Below are positions 12,302 to 26,861 of a stretch of 64,000 bases of DNA, piece after piece. Position 1 is the first letter of the stretch, and each line of letters starts with the position of its first letter. Below the pieces are notes generated by a model. It made no database searches. It was not told the origin of the DNA and worked only from the letters and a program-made list of their open reading frames with translations. The stretch comes from Sinonovacula constricta (Eukaryota; Mollusca; Bivalvia; Cardiida; Solecurtidae), in the NCBI GenBank assembly GCA_007844125.1, contig CM017569.1:10859686-10923685 (forward strand), given 5' to 3'. Both the position numbers and the translations under genes were made by a program.

Positions 12302-12689
12302 AACTTCATTGTTTACATTTTAATTGTCTTTGTGAAAGGAATTATACTTTATAAATATAAGACAAGCTGTTGTAGTATCCACATTTATTTATTCATTCTC
12401 ATTATCATCCACAGAAATTATAGAAGATTCTAATGCTCTTTATTTTATTAGTCTTCATGCTGTACCCTTTAGTGCTTAAGTCAAACTTAGTATATGACAT
12501 ATAAAATCACTTTCTTGTCAATATTTGAAGCATACAACCCAAAGTGCTGTAGACGCCAAAGTGCTTCTACACAAAGTAATTTGGAAAAGTTGCAACCTTA
12601 AGCCGTCAATGCCGGAATTTTCATCGTAGAAAAACGATGCGGAGACAAGATATCATTGAAAATAAGTTTTGTATTAATAATAAGCAGTA
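12302..12689. other. spacer between microsatellites
   Basis: Unremarkable AT-rich DNA between the TCA run and the large GTA array. Confidence 0.4.
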
Positions 12690-14030
<1,341 letters not shown>

Positions 14031-16267
14031 CGGTGATTGTAGGGGTAGTTAAATTGGTGATTGTAGTGGTGTTGGGGTAGGTGGTGGTGGTGGTTGCGGC
14101 GGAAGAAGCAGAATTATTAGAAGTCATTGAAATACATTTGTAGGCATTACTGTGTCACAGGTCAGAAATAATGATTTTCGAGTTCTTCTTGAGACAAGCA
14201 AATCGGATTATGTTCATTTCTTTCATATGATGAGATGATTGCATTGTCTGTATACATAAATATTTTGAATACTTTTAAAGATTATAGTTTTAACAGTTTT
14301 AGCAAGGTACACTTCCTAAGTTTATCAGGAAAGATTCGAATGTTTCAAACGAGTTTTTCACTTGTTTGGAAGAAGTTGGATATGTATGTTTTCTTCACAT
14401 TTGTGTTTTTGCTCATGCCACATGCCATGTAGAACTGTGTTGAACATTTTTTTTTCAACTAATGGAATATATACTGCGCATTTTCGAACAATTATGACTC
14501 CAAATACGGCACATCCATTTGAACAAGTAAAATTTCGATGATGGCAGTTGCTGTGAAGATGTGACTCTTCTCCATCCTTCCTGCGCCATTTTGACTGCAT
14601 TGAAATACATAACGCACAATAACAAAAACATATGAAATCATTATATAGATCCTAGGATTGCCTAGTGTTTTGTTCAACAAAAGAAAGAAAACTAGAAAAA
14701 TGTGTTCACTAAGAGTTATTATAAGAAGATCTATTATTATCTCTATTGTGATCATTTGACATGTTGTTGCATTTAACTAAGTCTTAAATTTTGATTCCAT
14801 ACTACAAGTTTACCATTGTCCTGTTAAAACACTTTGAACACAGCCATGAAACAGCCATGACAACCATAATAAATGAAGCCGATATACTGTGTTGAGGAAT
14901 ATAATAAAGTGAAGAAAAATAAAGTAAATTCAAGCCAGAATAGTTCGTACATATTCATTTATGTGTTAAAATAATGGTAGCAACATCGGCATTGACCTAC
15001 TGTGAGTTAGATTCTTTAAAGTTAAAACAACAGAAATTTTAGGCTTTCCAGTTAAAAACAAAAAAGAAAGATGACGTTCAAATATTCTGAGTACGATTTC
15101 TGGATGCTTAACAGTAGTATCAAGGAAGAGGCTTGTCACCGTCTGTATGAACGGTACGGGCTCACGATAGACCCGCCATTGCCCGTCCATCTCACCACCA
15201 GGGTGCGCCACCAGACAGCGTATAAATACATGTCCAAGTAAGTAGGCGTATGAAGTAGTTATCTCCAAAAACAAAACCAGCACCACCTATATAGTCATAA
15301 TCGTCATCAGAGTTGTCATCGTCATCATCATCATTGTCATCGTCATTATCGTCATTTCGTCGTCTGTGTCATTAAAAATATTCACAACAACAATAGCAAC
15401 AGTCTATTTGAATTGAGTCTTCTAGTGAAGCTAAGTGGACATTAAAACAAATTCTCTTCACGACTTAATCCGAACTTAAGCTAGTTTATAATCATCCGCA
15501 CAATTTCTACCAGACCTAAATGATTATTTTCATAGCCAAGTAACACCTCGTGTAAGAAATACCGTCATTGTCTGAATCTTCGTCCAAATCACTTAGAAAT
15601 GGATAAGTCGCAATTAAAACATTCAATACACGCACAATGGAATAAATCTATCGTGAAAATATCGGGAGATTGGGTTAGACACTATCGTTTCCCATAAAAC
15701 TTCTGGGGATACCCGAGGGTCGGGGTTGAGCCAGGCGTGGGGTTGGTGGGGGGGAAATACCTCGTTCTATTGCTTTCTCGTTCATTTGACTTGTACGCTT
15801 ACCTGTGTGTTTGTTGAGATGGTTAAAGGGATATTGTAAGGCAGCTTTGTTTTGGTAAAGATTTATAACACGAGAAGAGATCATAACCAATTACGTATTA
15901 TAAGGCAAAGGCAGGTCTAGAGGGGCTTATTAATGGGAGTAAGGTTTTCTTACAGTTTGGTGATGGGTAGTAGTGCTAAAGTCAAACGAAAGGATTTATT
16001 AGGTTAACATGTTCTCTGATGTGTAGTGCTTGTACAGTGTAATTAGTACAATGTACTTTAGTTAAGATGAATTGGGAAACTTAAAACTTGTCAACAAGAA
16101 ATGTTTTAGACCGTTCACGAATTGATTTAACAGTTATTAGAGTTGAAATTGTATAAATGTGATGTTTTAGACTTCTAAGACTGATGTTGTTGTGTTGTTT
16201 CTGAAACCAGCATTTTTAGAGAAAGTGATGGATACTTGATTCTTGTTAAGTGGATTGGAAAAAAGAT
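14031..16267. other. intron sequence before exon C
   Basis: Unique AT-rich DNA with a short (CAT/CGT)-rich patch at 15300-15360. Open frames at 14358-14755, 14966-15286 and 15675-15890 (all minus) lack any recognised family. Confidence 0.35.
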
Positions 16268-16347
16268 ATGAAGATGTCAACGGCTTATATAAACCACAGT
16301 AACCGGCCCAAAATAGCTGTCTACAGGCATTATAAAAGTGACGACGG
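16268..16347 (+). CDS. gene 1 possible short alternative first exon C
   Basis: The ATG at 16268 (second in-frame ATG at 16274) gives 26 codons, including NRPKIAVYRHYKSDD, then the strong donor GG|GTAAGT at 16348, again phase 2. It could be joined in frame to the acceptors at 34354 or 39904. It shows no similarity to exons A and B. The support is the donor quality and the matching phase; so short an open frame could be chance. Confidence 0.4.
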
Positions 16348-16486
16348 GTAAGTGCCAGCGATTTGTCGAATTCTATATTATCACCTATGTTGTTAGAGAC
16401 TTTATATGAGGCCCTTCAGTATGGCGGGGGTCAAATGCATGTGGTGAAAATAGTTCTTTATACAAAGTTTTATCGTTTAAGTTAAG

Positions 16487-16796
16487 TTAGGTAGAGCGTG
16501 GGCTCCAGGTACGGGAGGCCCCGGGTTCGATCCCGGGCCGAGACATACCAAAGTCGTTAAAAATGGTAGTGGTATAGCTCCCTTGCTAACGCTCGAGCAA
16601 ATATAAGGGTAGTTCCACGACTGGTTGGCCCGGTGTCAGGATAATGTGACTGGGTGTGGTATCATGCCAGGTGTTCACGGCATGCTATACACAGTGAAGG
16701 CAGCACTATATCTGCTTCAAGTGGACACCGTCTCCAGATAACAGAAATACTGTTGGTGGGACGATAAACCCAATAAGCATAAACATAAAACATTGG
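16487..16796 (+). repeat. tRNA-derived SINE, family 1, 5' part degraded
   Basis: A tRNA-like head (gtagagcgtgggctcc, then GGGTTCGATCCCGGG as the B box) is followed by a body also present at 60202-60527 (same strand), 60973-61165 (5'-truncated) and 54560-54748 (opposite strand). The body has diagnostic blocks ataagggtagttccacgact, ggcagcacta and ctgttggtgggac. The tail is ataaacataaaa. The A box is partly lost compared with the 60202 copy. Confidence 0.9.
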
Positions 16797-19700
16797 TTGG
16801 TTGGCGTGGGGGTGGGTGGCGGGTGGGGGTGGGCATCCCTCTATCCCCCGGACCCATCCCTGTTCTTGTCAAGTCTTAATTGCGTCCTTTACAGCGCTAA
16901 TTGTTCTTTTGGTTTTTTGATGTTGTTGGTTAAGATTAAGATGGCATGAATAGTATAATGGCGGTGTCCGACTAAAGACAAAAGCATGCATGACAAGGGC
17001 ACTAACATGTTGATTACTTGAAAGGACAAGCTAAATGCTGTTTGTTATTGTCCAATTGTTGCGAGAGAACTGTTTTAACGTTAAGACGAAGCAAGGTCAA
17101 AACACAGAAAGCGCCTCCAAACACCCAGCTAACATGCTACTTGTTCCATTCCTCTAAATGTATATGTCAACCTACAAGAGTTCATTTTCCAGCAACACTT
17201 CGAGGCGGAGTGGTTCTACCCGCTTTTCTCCATTTACGATACATGGAAGTTCCAAAAACTAGTTTTGGTAATACTTTTAAAATAAAATACACCGAACAAC
17301 AAAAAAGTAAATACACCCTGCATACTTAAAATCAATAGTTTGTTTACGCCAGTTTGGTTATTGGTTTGGTCTGGAGATCAGACATCCACAAGCATTATTT
17401 GAAGCGTTAATCCTGTAGATCAACTATGTTTGTTCGAGGGTTGCAAAAACACACGCATTTGTGATAAAATCTGTGCGATTATCTCCAGACATCTGACATT
17501 CAGATTTTCATTTACTTTAAATGATACGCGTGAAAACTTTCATTCAGTAACAATACCATTGCTCATGTCATATGCCAACTACTAAATTGTAACACCATTC
17601 GACTATAATCGTTGATTGACAGCCTTAGCCTTTTGTTCGCACGGAATCTGTTATAAACATGTGCGGATGAATTAAACGCCAGATCACGTACTTTTTATTA
17701 CATATTTATTACCCAATAGCAGAAATGGTAAGGATCCGCTCCTTTTTAAATGTGATAATCCTCCACACCCCACCCCCATAGCCACGGGGCAGATATCGGA
17801 AAAGAACTTTACAATTATATCACCTATGGCGATTACGAGCGTTTTCGATGTTAATTAACATTGATGATTATACATTGACTAAAACAGGTTGCAACGTTAC
17901 ACAATACATGTGTCTATTGTACAATTTGTTTCGAATGATCTGTGTAATCTATACACGCATCGATATTCTTCAGTTTTACAATAAGACACGCTCCGCAGAC
18001 AATGGGTCTTAACAGGCCGTACTTATCTGTTAAATATCCCATCATACTAACATTACTTCATCCTTGACCCCAATGGATTCCAAAATATTCTATATATAAT
18101 CAGTTCAATGTTTCCGTCGATGCGAATTAGACTTCGTCGTTTGTATACACGTGTAAGAAGTCTGCATATAAAAAACTGGCATCAAAGACATCATTTTTAT
18201 GGTGGTACCATTTGCTGGAGATACTTTCGCGGGAAGTTTGGTAAATATTGACATTATACTAGATGGAAACATATCGAGATACAAGGTAAATAAACACTTA
18301 ACATGTGTTCCTTTCCTAAACCTGGTTACATGTATGTACATAACTGTTCTGTTCTGTTCTATTTTTTTTCTATAAACGTATTCGGAAAAATGTAAAGGCA
18401 TGTGCTAGTCAGCAGATTAAAACCTCTGGTTCTCAATGCCTGTTTCCAGCCGCATAAGTTTTGAGGCCCACGAAGACAATACAGCATTTACTTGTGAAGA
18501 AAACGTTCCAGGAAGCTTGAGTTATTCTTGCAAAGCATTGAATTTTTAATTTCGCCGCAGTTGATAATTAAAACAGTATAAATAGAACTGGCCTAGAGAC
18601 TTCAGCCTATAAAGGTTTTTTTTCACAGTTTGGATCAGTTGGCTATTACAAAAAGTTATTTCCTCTCCGAGCCATGCTGCATCGTTAGCTACTTTCAAAC
18701 AAAGAAAACCACGTTGAACCAGTTGTTTGTTTGTAAATATATTTTTTTTTACATGTAATGTACGTATGTAATCTTCTTTCTGGAGGAAATAAAGAATCAA
18801 GTAAGATCACCAGTTACTTTTGAGATCACGTTACATGATCTTCCAGGTAATCATCTCTGACGAAGATATCTATTTTATCCGAAATCCCAGTCGTGCTTAT
18901 TGGTAGATTTGGGAATTATGGACATTTCATGCGACATATTTCTCGATTTGTACCCACTTACAACTGACGTCATGTTATAAATTGACTTTATTTAAATTAA
19001 AGTATTAGTTTCCATGAACAAGGGGAACAACCACCTTTAAGATAAAATAGTGTGTATATTTGGGTTTCAAAAAAAGTATACGAGTTTAATCTTGTTATTA
19101 AAATAAAGCATAACGCAAAGAAACCCGCTCAATATTTATTTTGGTTTCTTTTCAAAGACACCTCAAGCAGAGACAATTACATTCAAGACAACTTATAGAC
19201 TGTTAAGTAGGCTTTTAGTATCGGTAAAGTTCATTGTAAGTAAATAATACATTATTTGTTCAAAAAAGATTGAATTATGACCCTCGACATGTTTTCTCCA
19301 GACTACATGTGAATTAATACAACAACGGCTCCATTCTTTACACTCGGATGTTTATATTGAATGGTTTTACTTGATTTTAATTACTGATAAAATTGATGTT
19401 TTGTGTTGTATTGGACGTTTTCTTGGTTTATTTTGGTTTATATATTTTGGCACCCGAACACTATAAATAATTAATAACTGTTTTTAATCTAACTCATTTA
19501 TCTCGTTCTATAATTAATAGCTATATTCTTACTTTGCGAAGGAGACAAATCACAAATAAATATAATCTGGGACGAGAGATATAATGGGAATGTTTTTTCT
19601 TTAATTTCAAACTACATGTTCATATCTGACATATTTCAAAATTTTATATGCGATTACTTTCCTTTGCTTATTTTGTTGTGCTTTGGTTATTCACTTTTTT

Positions 19701-20095
19701 CTGGCTATTTAGACTGCAAGACGTGAAGCGTATAAAAAGGCTAAGGCCACATGGAATATAAAGAATAAAATAATGTACCAACTTATATACATATACACGA
19801 TCTGTCACGAATCATGAATTTTCTCATTTCAGTCACAAATAAAACAATGTCGGAAATTTAACCAGCGAATATGTTTTCTTTGCACAAACCACGTGCTTTT
19901 TAGTTTGTTTGTTTTTAAATCGGTTGTGACCTTGATCTGTATTGTTATGTCCTGCCCGACTTTGATGCATAACTACTAATAAACTTATCCCAATTGTTTA
20001 ATTAACTTATTAGTACTGAGATAAGAGCGGGTTGCCATTGTAGCGGCTGCTGATGTCGGCAATATCTAGTCAAGGATCTACAAATGTACCATGAG

Positions 20096-20097
<2 letters not shown>

Positions 20098-20126
<29 letters not shown>
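20098..20126. repeat. (CA)n microsatellite
   Basis: About 14 CA dinucleotides. Confidence 0.95.
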
Positions 20127-20128
<2 letters not shown>

Positions 20129-20689
20129 GGCTTTGGACGGTAGAACAGTTATAGCAAAGTTAAGTGATAGATATAGAACACAATAGAACAGAACGTCGCT
20201 TATTTCAGACTGTACCTAGTATATCACTTATATTCATAATTATTAAATGTGGTATCAGACGTTACGCCTGTATATAAGAAACATTTTTACCGATAGACAC
20301 AAAGTGTCTGGTTATTCGGAGAATAAGAAATGACCAAAAATAATTTTAGGTTAAGACTTTTTGTCACAACATAAATGGTAAGACGGGGAAAGTAAAAACA
20401 CAGAACATGAAAAATCAACATAATAATGCTACTTTATTCATGCGTTTGTGGCCAAGCGATTCAGAACTCATGCCTGTTGGGTATCCTACAGTTTGCCTAT
20501 ATTAAATACGCGTACCAATATCTAACAACATCTTTTTGGGGAATTTGTTCATACTTTTTGCATGAACCCCTACTTTAGTTGTTATAAAGACGATTTTGAT
20601 CACTACCTTTATTGTTAGGTTGTACTAATCTTCAGTCTTTCCAACTCTATAAAAAGCGCGATAGTTGTCTCTGCTAAAAGTAGGTAACG

Positions 20690-20945
20690 ACGTCAGACCG
20701 GCCTTCCAGGTTATCTATATTAAAGTTATTGTTTAAGTGGTTTGTAAGTTTAAAAATAGCTATCTCTGCAGCGTGGCTCGGATAGGAAACACCTGTTCGC
20801 AATGAAGAGTGGAGATTTATCATTGACTGCCCAATTAGATCTTTGGAATCAATGAACAGCATTTTGCAAGATCGTTTCAGATACTTATGACTTATTTTGT
20901 TATCAGAGAACAATTTTTTGGGTCAAACTATCTTATACCATCCTA
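20690..20945 (+). repeat. dispersed MITE-like repeat, fullest plus-strand copy
   Basis: Carries the block order tctctgcagcgtggctcg, tggagatttatcattgactg, aatcaatgaacagcattttg, cagatacttatgacttattt and gggtcaaactatcttata. The same order is seen at about 32030-32300 and, reversed, at 22140-22345. No open frame of note. Its boundaries are approximate. Confidence 0.6.
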
Positions 20946-21879
20946 AAAATAGCTAAATGTACTGTGTATTCAAACATCGAATTCGCTCCAGTAAAGACAC
21001 GTTTGTTGTGTTGCACCTATCCACAAAAATCTAGGCAACATTTCGTAAAACATTAAAAGAAAATCATTCCTGCTTTACACTTTCGTCGATACCTTCCAGG
21101 CTTATAGTGTTAGATATGTTCATTAATAAGTTAATTTACAAATAGCGAATTGCATTAAAACTATATACACATTTAATACAATACAAGCGTAAGACATTGA
21201 TGTGGTAAACTGGGAATTGAAGAACTTTTTTTCCCACACATGTCACGTGTTATGGATTAACAAACTGATCATGTGGAAAACGATTTGTAAATAAAATTTA
21301 ATTAACTATCGATTGTAAACGTGTTTGTGTAGTGTATAACACATTTAGCTTTCAAGCATATAATAACATGAACAGGCATTTTGTTACAGATTCCAATGTT
21401 TACAAGAACATTTTGATTTTAATTCAACATTAAGAATAAATTACTTTTACCAGTAACTATGTGGCACTTCCACGTTGCAAACTGCGCAACATTCGTCAAT
21501 AAAACAACGCATATTTAGAACAACACACATGAAAAAACTGATAAATAAAACATTATTGTCCATGCTAGTTATATACATTATGCAACTTCTAGACAGCAAG
21601 GGGTCCTATCCTATGTTCATTATTACAACATGGTGCAAGACTTACCGAACTATCCCCTCATTTACATCTCATATTCCCACGCTTTATAAATACGATTGAT
21701 TACCGTAAATATTCTAATATTAATAGGAAACAGGTACAGCATGTAGATTATACTGTCAATAGGGAATTACACAACGCTTGGAAGAAAGCGGGACGTCAAA
21801 ATTAATGATTAATTTAAAAAAAAAATGATGTGAACAACTCTGTTGTTGTAATTGTTTTCCCTGTTGTTGTTGTTGGTTC

Positions 21880-22026
21880 ACTTGGAGGGTTCGAATCCCG
21901 GAAGAGGGCAAAAAAAATTTCATGCGGAAAGGTCTTCCAGCTGACCTGCGGTGGTTCCACCTAGACATATGTCCACCATAAACACGCTGGACGTCGCCAT
22001 TGTGCAATGAAACAAAACAAACAAAC
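21880..22026 (+). repeat. tRNA-derived SINE fragment, family 3
   Basis: A B-box block, GAGGGTTCGAATCCCGG, sits near 21887. A short body follows (ccagctgacctgcggtgg) and a simple tail of aaacaaaacaaacaaac ends at about 22026. The 5' part is a CAA/TTG-rich stretch and no A box is visible, so the copy is 5'-damaged. The body differs from both other SINE types in this window. Confidence 0.55.
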
Positions 22027-22139
22027 TACCTCATAGGCTTGTTTACACGTATTATTTTCCGTTTAAAAGTAGTCAGAATGAATAAAAAAAAATGCACACA
22101 CTGTAATGTACAAATGGGTGTTGTAATTTAAGGGTGGTA

Positions 22140-22345
22140 TCCGATAGTTTAGACCAAAGATTCTTTTCTTTAATAGCAAAATAATTCTTTGTTGCCTGAA
22201 AATGTCATGAAAAATGCTGTTCATTGATGTACTAGATATATGTGAACAGTGACGCATAAATCTCCACTCGTTATTGTAAGTAGGTACTTCCTATTCGAGC
22301 CTCGGCGCAGAGATAGCTATTTTAGACTAGTTTTAAGATAACGTT
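22140..22345 (-). repeat. dispersed MITE-like repeat, minus-strand copy
   Basis: Reverse complement of the family at 20690 and 32030. On the minus strand it contains atcaatgaacagcatttttc, a ttttcaggcaac block and aaactatcggataccaccct. Confidence 0.6.
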
Positions 22346-23197
22346 ATGTCTCCCGCTTTGACGTCCGATATATAGTTTTAGCTGATACCGCTATAGTGCT
22401 TATTTATATATTAGGGAAGACTGAACATTAAGTGTGACCTTTTTCCGCTTTGTACTTCATAATAACTTAGGTAGTGCTGAAAATTGTATTTACTTAGAAT
22501 AAAGTATGAGTTTATATAGATAGTATGCCTTTAATTCCCCAAAGCAGTGGTAAGATATCGTTACATGTATTTTGCATAAGCAAACTGTCGAACACCAACT
22601 TTAAGAATTTTTGTATGCCTAACTTAAGGAAGTCTTTTTACAATCAGTACGGGTCGAGGAACAGCCTTAGTGTTTAAAGAGGAACACAAGACCATAGTAT
22701 AGATGGGTCTTAAGTTTGAACCGTAAAGCCTGTCTTATCACCGGCCAAGCCTGGATTGTCCTTAGGAAGAGTGTTTGCTTAAAACATCTTATCATAATCC
22801 TATGTATTGAATTAACCCACGTGAGTGTCACGTGACTTATCCTCATTGTATTCCTTATTTATGTCCTATAAGAGTTAGATGCTTCTGTTACGCATGATGT
22901 GTTCCGAAATACATGGTGTGGTGTTTTATTGTTTCGTGTTCTAACTTCTTGGGCATGTAAAAGCATGATTTCCATAAACGTGTAAGTAAGTTTCTGTTTT
23001 ATATCATTCTCAAGTTACTTATCATGTGTTTAGTACCACAGGGTCTGGCTGAACTAGTGCATCATAACAAAAACACACACAAATAACAGATTTACCACTA
23101 ATTACTTAACACCCTATTTCAGATCATTAAAATGACATGCATGCAAATGTAGCGCAGACAACATCTTATTGAAAACACTATATATGTATTGCACACA

Positions 23198-23198
23198 T

Positions 23199-23230
<32 letters not shown>

Positions 23231-23231
23231 A

Positions 23232-23266
<35 letters not shown>

Positions 23267-23321
23267 GTATTAGTAGTACTAGTAGTAGTAGTACTAGTAG
23301 TAGAAGTAGTAGTAGTAGTAA

Positions 23322-23381
<60 letters not shown>

Positions 23382-23440
23382 AAGTAGTAGCAGTAGCAGA
23401 AGCAGCAGCAGCAGAAACAACAGCAATAACAACAATAACA
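23198..23440. repeat. (TAG)n with internal (TTA)n and degenerate AGC/AAC tail
   Basis: TAG runs flank about 12 units of ATT/TTA at 23231-23268. The 3' end decays into AGC and AAC triplets. Translations on both strands are homopolymeric artefacts. Confidence 0.95.
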
Positions 23441-24071
23441 ACAGTTGCTAGCTAACATAGTTCCTATGTCAGCCTCAAATAGTTAACATAAATTCGTTTG
23501 GTGCCTTATAGCTGCATGTGCAAATGATGATTTTATCATGAATTTTAAACCTTATCATGTAACATTTGTTAATAACTAATGCTTTAGTAGTTGTTATTTG
23601 TTATTATCATTGAATACATATATTTAGTCTACTGAGAAAGAGTCAATAGCAGACAACGTATGAGGAGCTGGCTGATAGAGGCCTATTTTATTTGCATTGG
23701 CCTAATAAATTAGGCATGACAAGAACATATTACTCGTATAATTTTATGAAATATTTAAATTATTTTTTTAATTTAAAACATTTAACTAACCTAGACCGCC
23801 GCTTTTATGTTTTCCATACCACTGTAGCAGTATGAAAACACTAAACAAATTAAGGCTAACAGGATAGAACTAATTAAGAAGTAATTGAAAGGTCCCGACC
23901 AACAATCATTTTCTGAACCCCAGACAAAACGGCAAACTTGAAATAAATTTATTTAGTCTTAATGAAAACGTTGATAACCACTCTAAGGCGCGTTTGTCAC
24001 ATTTGTTCAACAGCACAAACGCATTTTTGAACAGCTTTAACAGCTACAATCAGAATCTCCCCTTTGCCAAA

Positions 24072-24100
<29 letters not shown>
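24072..24100. repeat. (AAC)n microsatellite
   Basis: About 10 AAC units. Confidence 0.95.
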
Positions 24101-24102
<2 letters not shown>

Positions 24103-25270
24103 AATAACTGACATTTAAACGTGACTAGATCGCTTTATAGCTGAATAAGGTCAGTATGAACTGTATCTTTGATTTGTGACTTTGATTTGATCTTAATGAT
24201 GAATTATTTTGAACCAATGACGTTAATTAATGCGATAAATAAGTAATAATAATGGTTAAATTATGGTCATTACGTTAACGATATGTTTTCTAAAAACTGT
24301 ACAAATGATTCACTTAATGGATCTGGTATTTACGATGATTGGATATACATGTGGGTTTGATAGATAGGGCATGGTATTTAAACTACAATTTCCATCTTGC
24401 AAGCTCGTGTATTGTTGGTAGGATTTTAGTTATCTAACACAACTGTAAACTGTGCTGGATTCAAAAGGTTTGTTTCTGCAGTATGTAATCTCGAGTTATC
24501 CACGCCTACCATCTCACTGCAGTATGTACTGCAGAGCGTGTTTACTTAAAAGCACATGTTTTGTTAGTAGTTGTAAATTTATTTTGTTGTTAGTTGGCAA
24601 CCCTTAAGGGTCTACATTTTTGCAAACTATAAGAATCAATACTCTCAACAATTCAGCATGTCATTTAAACACGATGTACATAGGTTCTATTTTTTTTACT
24701 GTTTTTTTTTTAACATCTCTTTGCTAGGAGCACTTAACAGCATCTCGGGAGAACAGAAACCCAAATTTCCTTTCAAGCTCCCCTTTTGATTGCGTTAACA
24801 GAATCGGATTAACTCCGAAAAGAACGTATTCACGTGCCCAAATAAAAGGTTTAAAATTCGTGTAACTTCAATTGATGTCCATACATTTGTATACAAAACC
24901 GACATCTTTGTTGGTTGGTAAACCTTGTACTTTCCGACCGTATTTGAAATATATTTAATTTTATTTGAATTGATTGAACGTAACCAGAATCCGCATTAAA
25001 AGGTAATTAGTCCATGTGTACATCATGTCCGTGGGACGGTACGTCAGATGAATCGAACTGCCTGAGACGAAATGTTGACATAAATGTGTCGCTACCGAAT
25101 GAAAAGACTGTTTAATTATCTTCTAAATGTGCAAATTATTTACTTTGTGCCATAATGTAACCAGATTGTTGTGTGGATTTGACAAAAAATGGATGATTCG
25201 ATGACATGTAGTCTTAAAATTAAATAGTTCGTTGGTTGAAAGACAAATATAATACTGTCTATTGAAATAT

Positions 25271-26187
25271 ATGTCAATAATGAGATTCGCACCGCCGAAA
25301 GGAATTTTGACCCGTAGTCATACATGGGCGCCCAATACGTCTTATGAAAACAGAAAATTGAGAAACGAATCACGTGACTTTATTAAAACGGCTGATTCAA
25401 AAGCTTCGTCCCAGAATACCCGAACTACTTCCAAGACCTGTGCTACCTCCAGCAGATATAGTTCTAGTGTATTAAGACCAAGAAATGCCTGGACGATAAA
25501 CGGGCGAGAACAAACCAGCGGGAATATCGAATTATCAAAATATGACGGAAATCGATGTAGAAATCCGGGATTAATCGCAAACTCGATAGGTCGAAATAGG
25601 AGTGATGGGGTAGTCGATCCATCAAACAAACAGACAGGTCCGCTGAAAACATATCTGAAACCTTCCGCATTACCCAGCAAGCGCTCCCGGTCATCAAATG
25701 TTCGGAGATATGATGTGGTGAAACCATGTGAGTTAGATCCCTATCTCCGCGGGATACGGCCATTCTGAGGAAGATGTCAAGAGATCCACAGTTCTTGCGG
25801 ACCTGACGAAACAAAGGAATATTTCTTCCAGCAACGATGGCGTAACTGGACGGGAAATTGGAGGATTAAACAGGAACTTTCACATTCTCAAAACGACTGT
25901 GTCCAAGGTGAAGTCAGACGAATTGTCAAGGATTCCATTTTGCGAAATAAAAGTGGTACTGAAATTGACAAGTGTCACCGAGTTGTGATGACCGACTGGA
26001 AACAGTACGGTTTTACTGTGGAGGATTACAGAAACTCGACTGTTGCTCTCAGTAAAGGCTACACGACCACCAGTTCTCGTCGGTTCTGTGCCAGTATATC
26101 AACAACCTACGGACGCAGCACACTCTACGAAAGCTTTCCAAACCATGCAAATGTACAGCATTTCACTGCGTATGCGTTTGTTGGCAA
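25271..26187 (+). CDS. gene 1 candidate long first exon D, interrupted by one in-frame TGA
   Basis: One frame runs from ATG 25271 (second ATG 25280, MRFAPPKGILTRSH) to the strong donor AA|GTAAGT at 26188, phase 2 like the other first exons. Only one stop interrupts it, the TGA at 25766-25768. The first part is basic and serine/asparagine-rich (LKPSALPSKRSRSS near its end). The part after the stop reads WRNWTGNW, then MTDWKQYGFTVEDYRN and HFTAYAFVGK at the donor. If the TGA were a sense codon, the exon would encode about 305 residues. The next frame (from about 25758 to 25960) is also open, so a frame slip is an alternative explanation. It could be a pseudo-exon, an allele with a premature stop, or a base error. 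No family is recognised. A start at ATG 25988 would avoid the stop. Confidence 0.5.
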
Positions 26188-26861
26188 GTAAGTTTCACGC
26201 CGGCGTAGATAGCCATCGGCACGATCCTCAGCATACTTCTTAGTATCAATTTCTTCTTCGTATTTTCTTCCTTAATTTTTCTCAACATCACCTGTCATCA
26301 CTTCATATTCACCATCGTCACGACTACTTCATCATTGCATCTACCTCGAAGTTTTCACAACAACATAACAACCATTCTGATCGCCAGCATCAGAACCAGC
26401 TCAGAGTTATGTCTCACCACTTACTGCTACTGTTATCGCCAAAATACCGTTACAACTATCTTTATCACCAATATCTCAATTGCTTTTATTATCCAGCATT
26501 ATTACTACAAGCTTTATCATCTCTAATCACCATCACCAGTATAATTAATGGCTATGTGTGTAAATTTTCTTTTACAGATTTAAACAAAAAGAGCATTAAC
26601 AAAACAAAACAAAAAACCCCAACAACATCACCATCGCTTCCGTCATCACTATCTTTATCACGACCACCAATTTTCTTATGGAATCTTGAGCATCAGAACT
26701 CTAAACCTTGATATATGAGCATTAGATAATTCGTTTATTGTCTAGTTCAAAACCGGTGCTGATTTTCATAAAAACCAACTTTCGCCGCATGATGAACGTC
26801 ATTCTTGGTAAAAACCGGTATCATTAAATGTCTACATGTTTATTTAATGGACTTAATGCCT
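26188..26861 (+). other. intron sequence after exon D
   Basis: Rich in ATC/ACC-type triplets (26280-26560) and A-rich at 26580-26640. No supported gene. Confidence 0.4.

Larger units (their letters stand above)
16797..25270. other. large intron block, mostly unique AT-rich DNA
   Basis: Contains the repeats listed separately at 20098, 20690, 21880, 22140, 23198 and 24072. A G-rich tract (gggtgggtggcgggtggggg) lies at about 16806-16830. No open frame here has exon-like borders plus coding-like composition. The open frames at 17018-17329, 18105-18401, 18546-18800, 20674-20913 and 21475-21699 look like chance. Confidence 0.4.
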
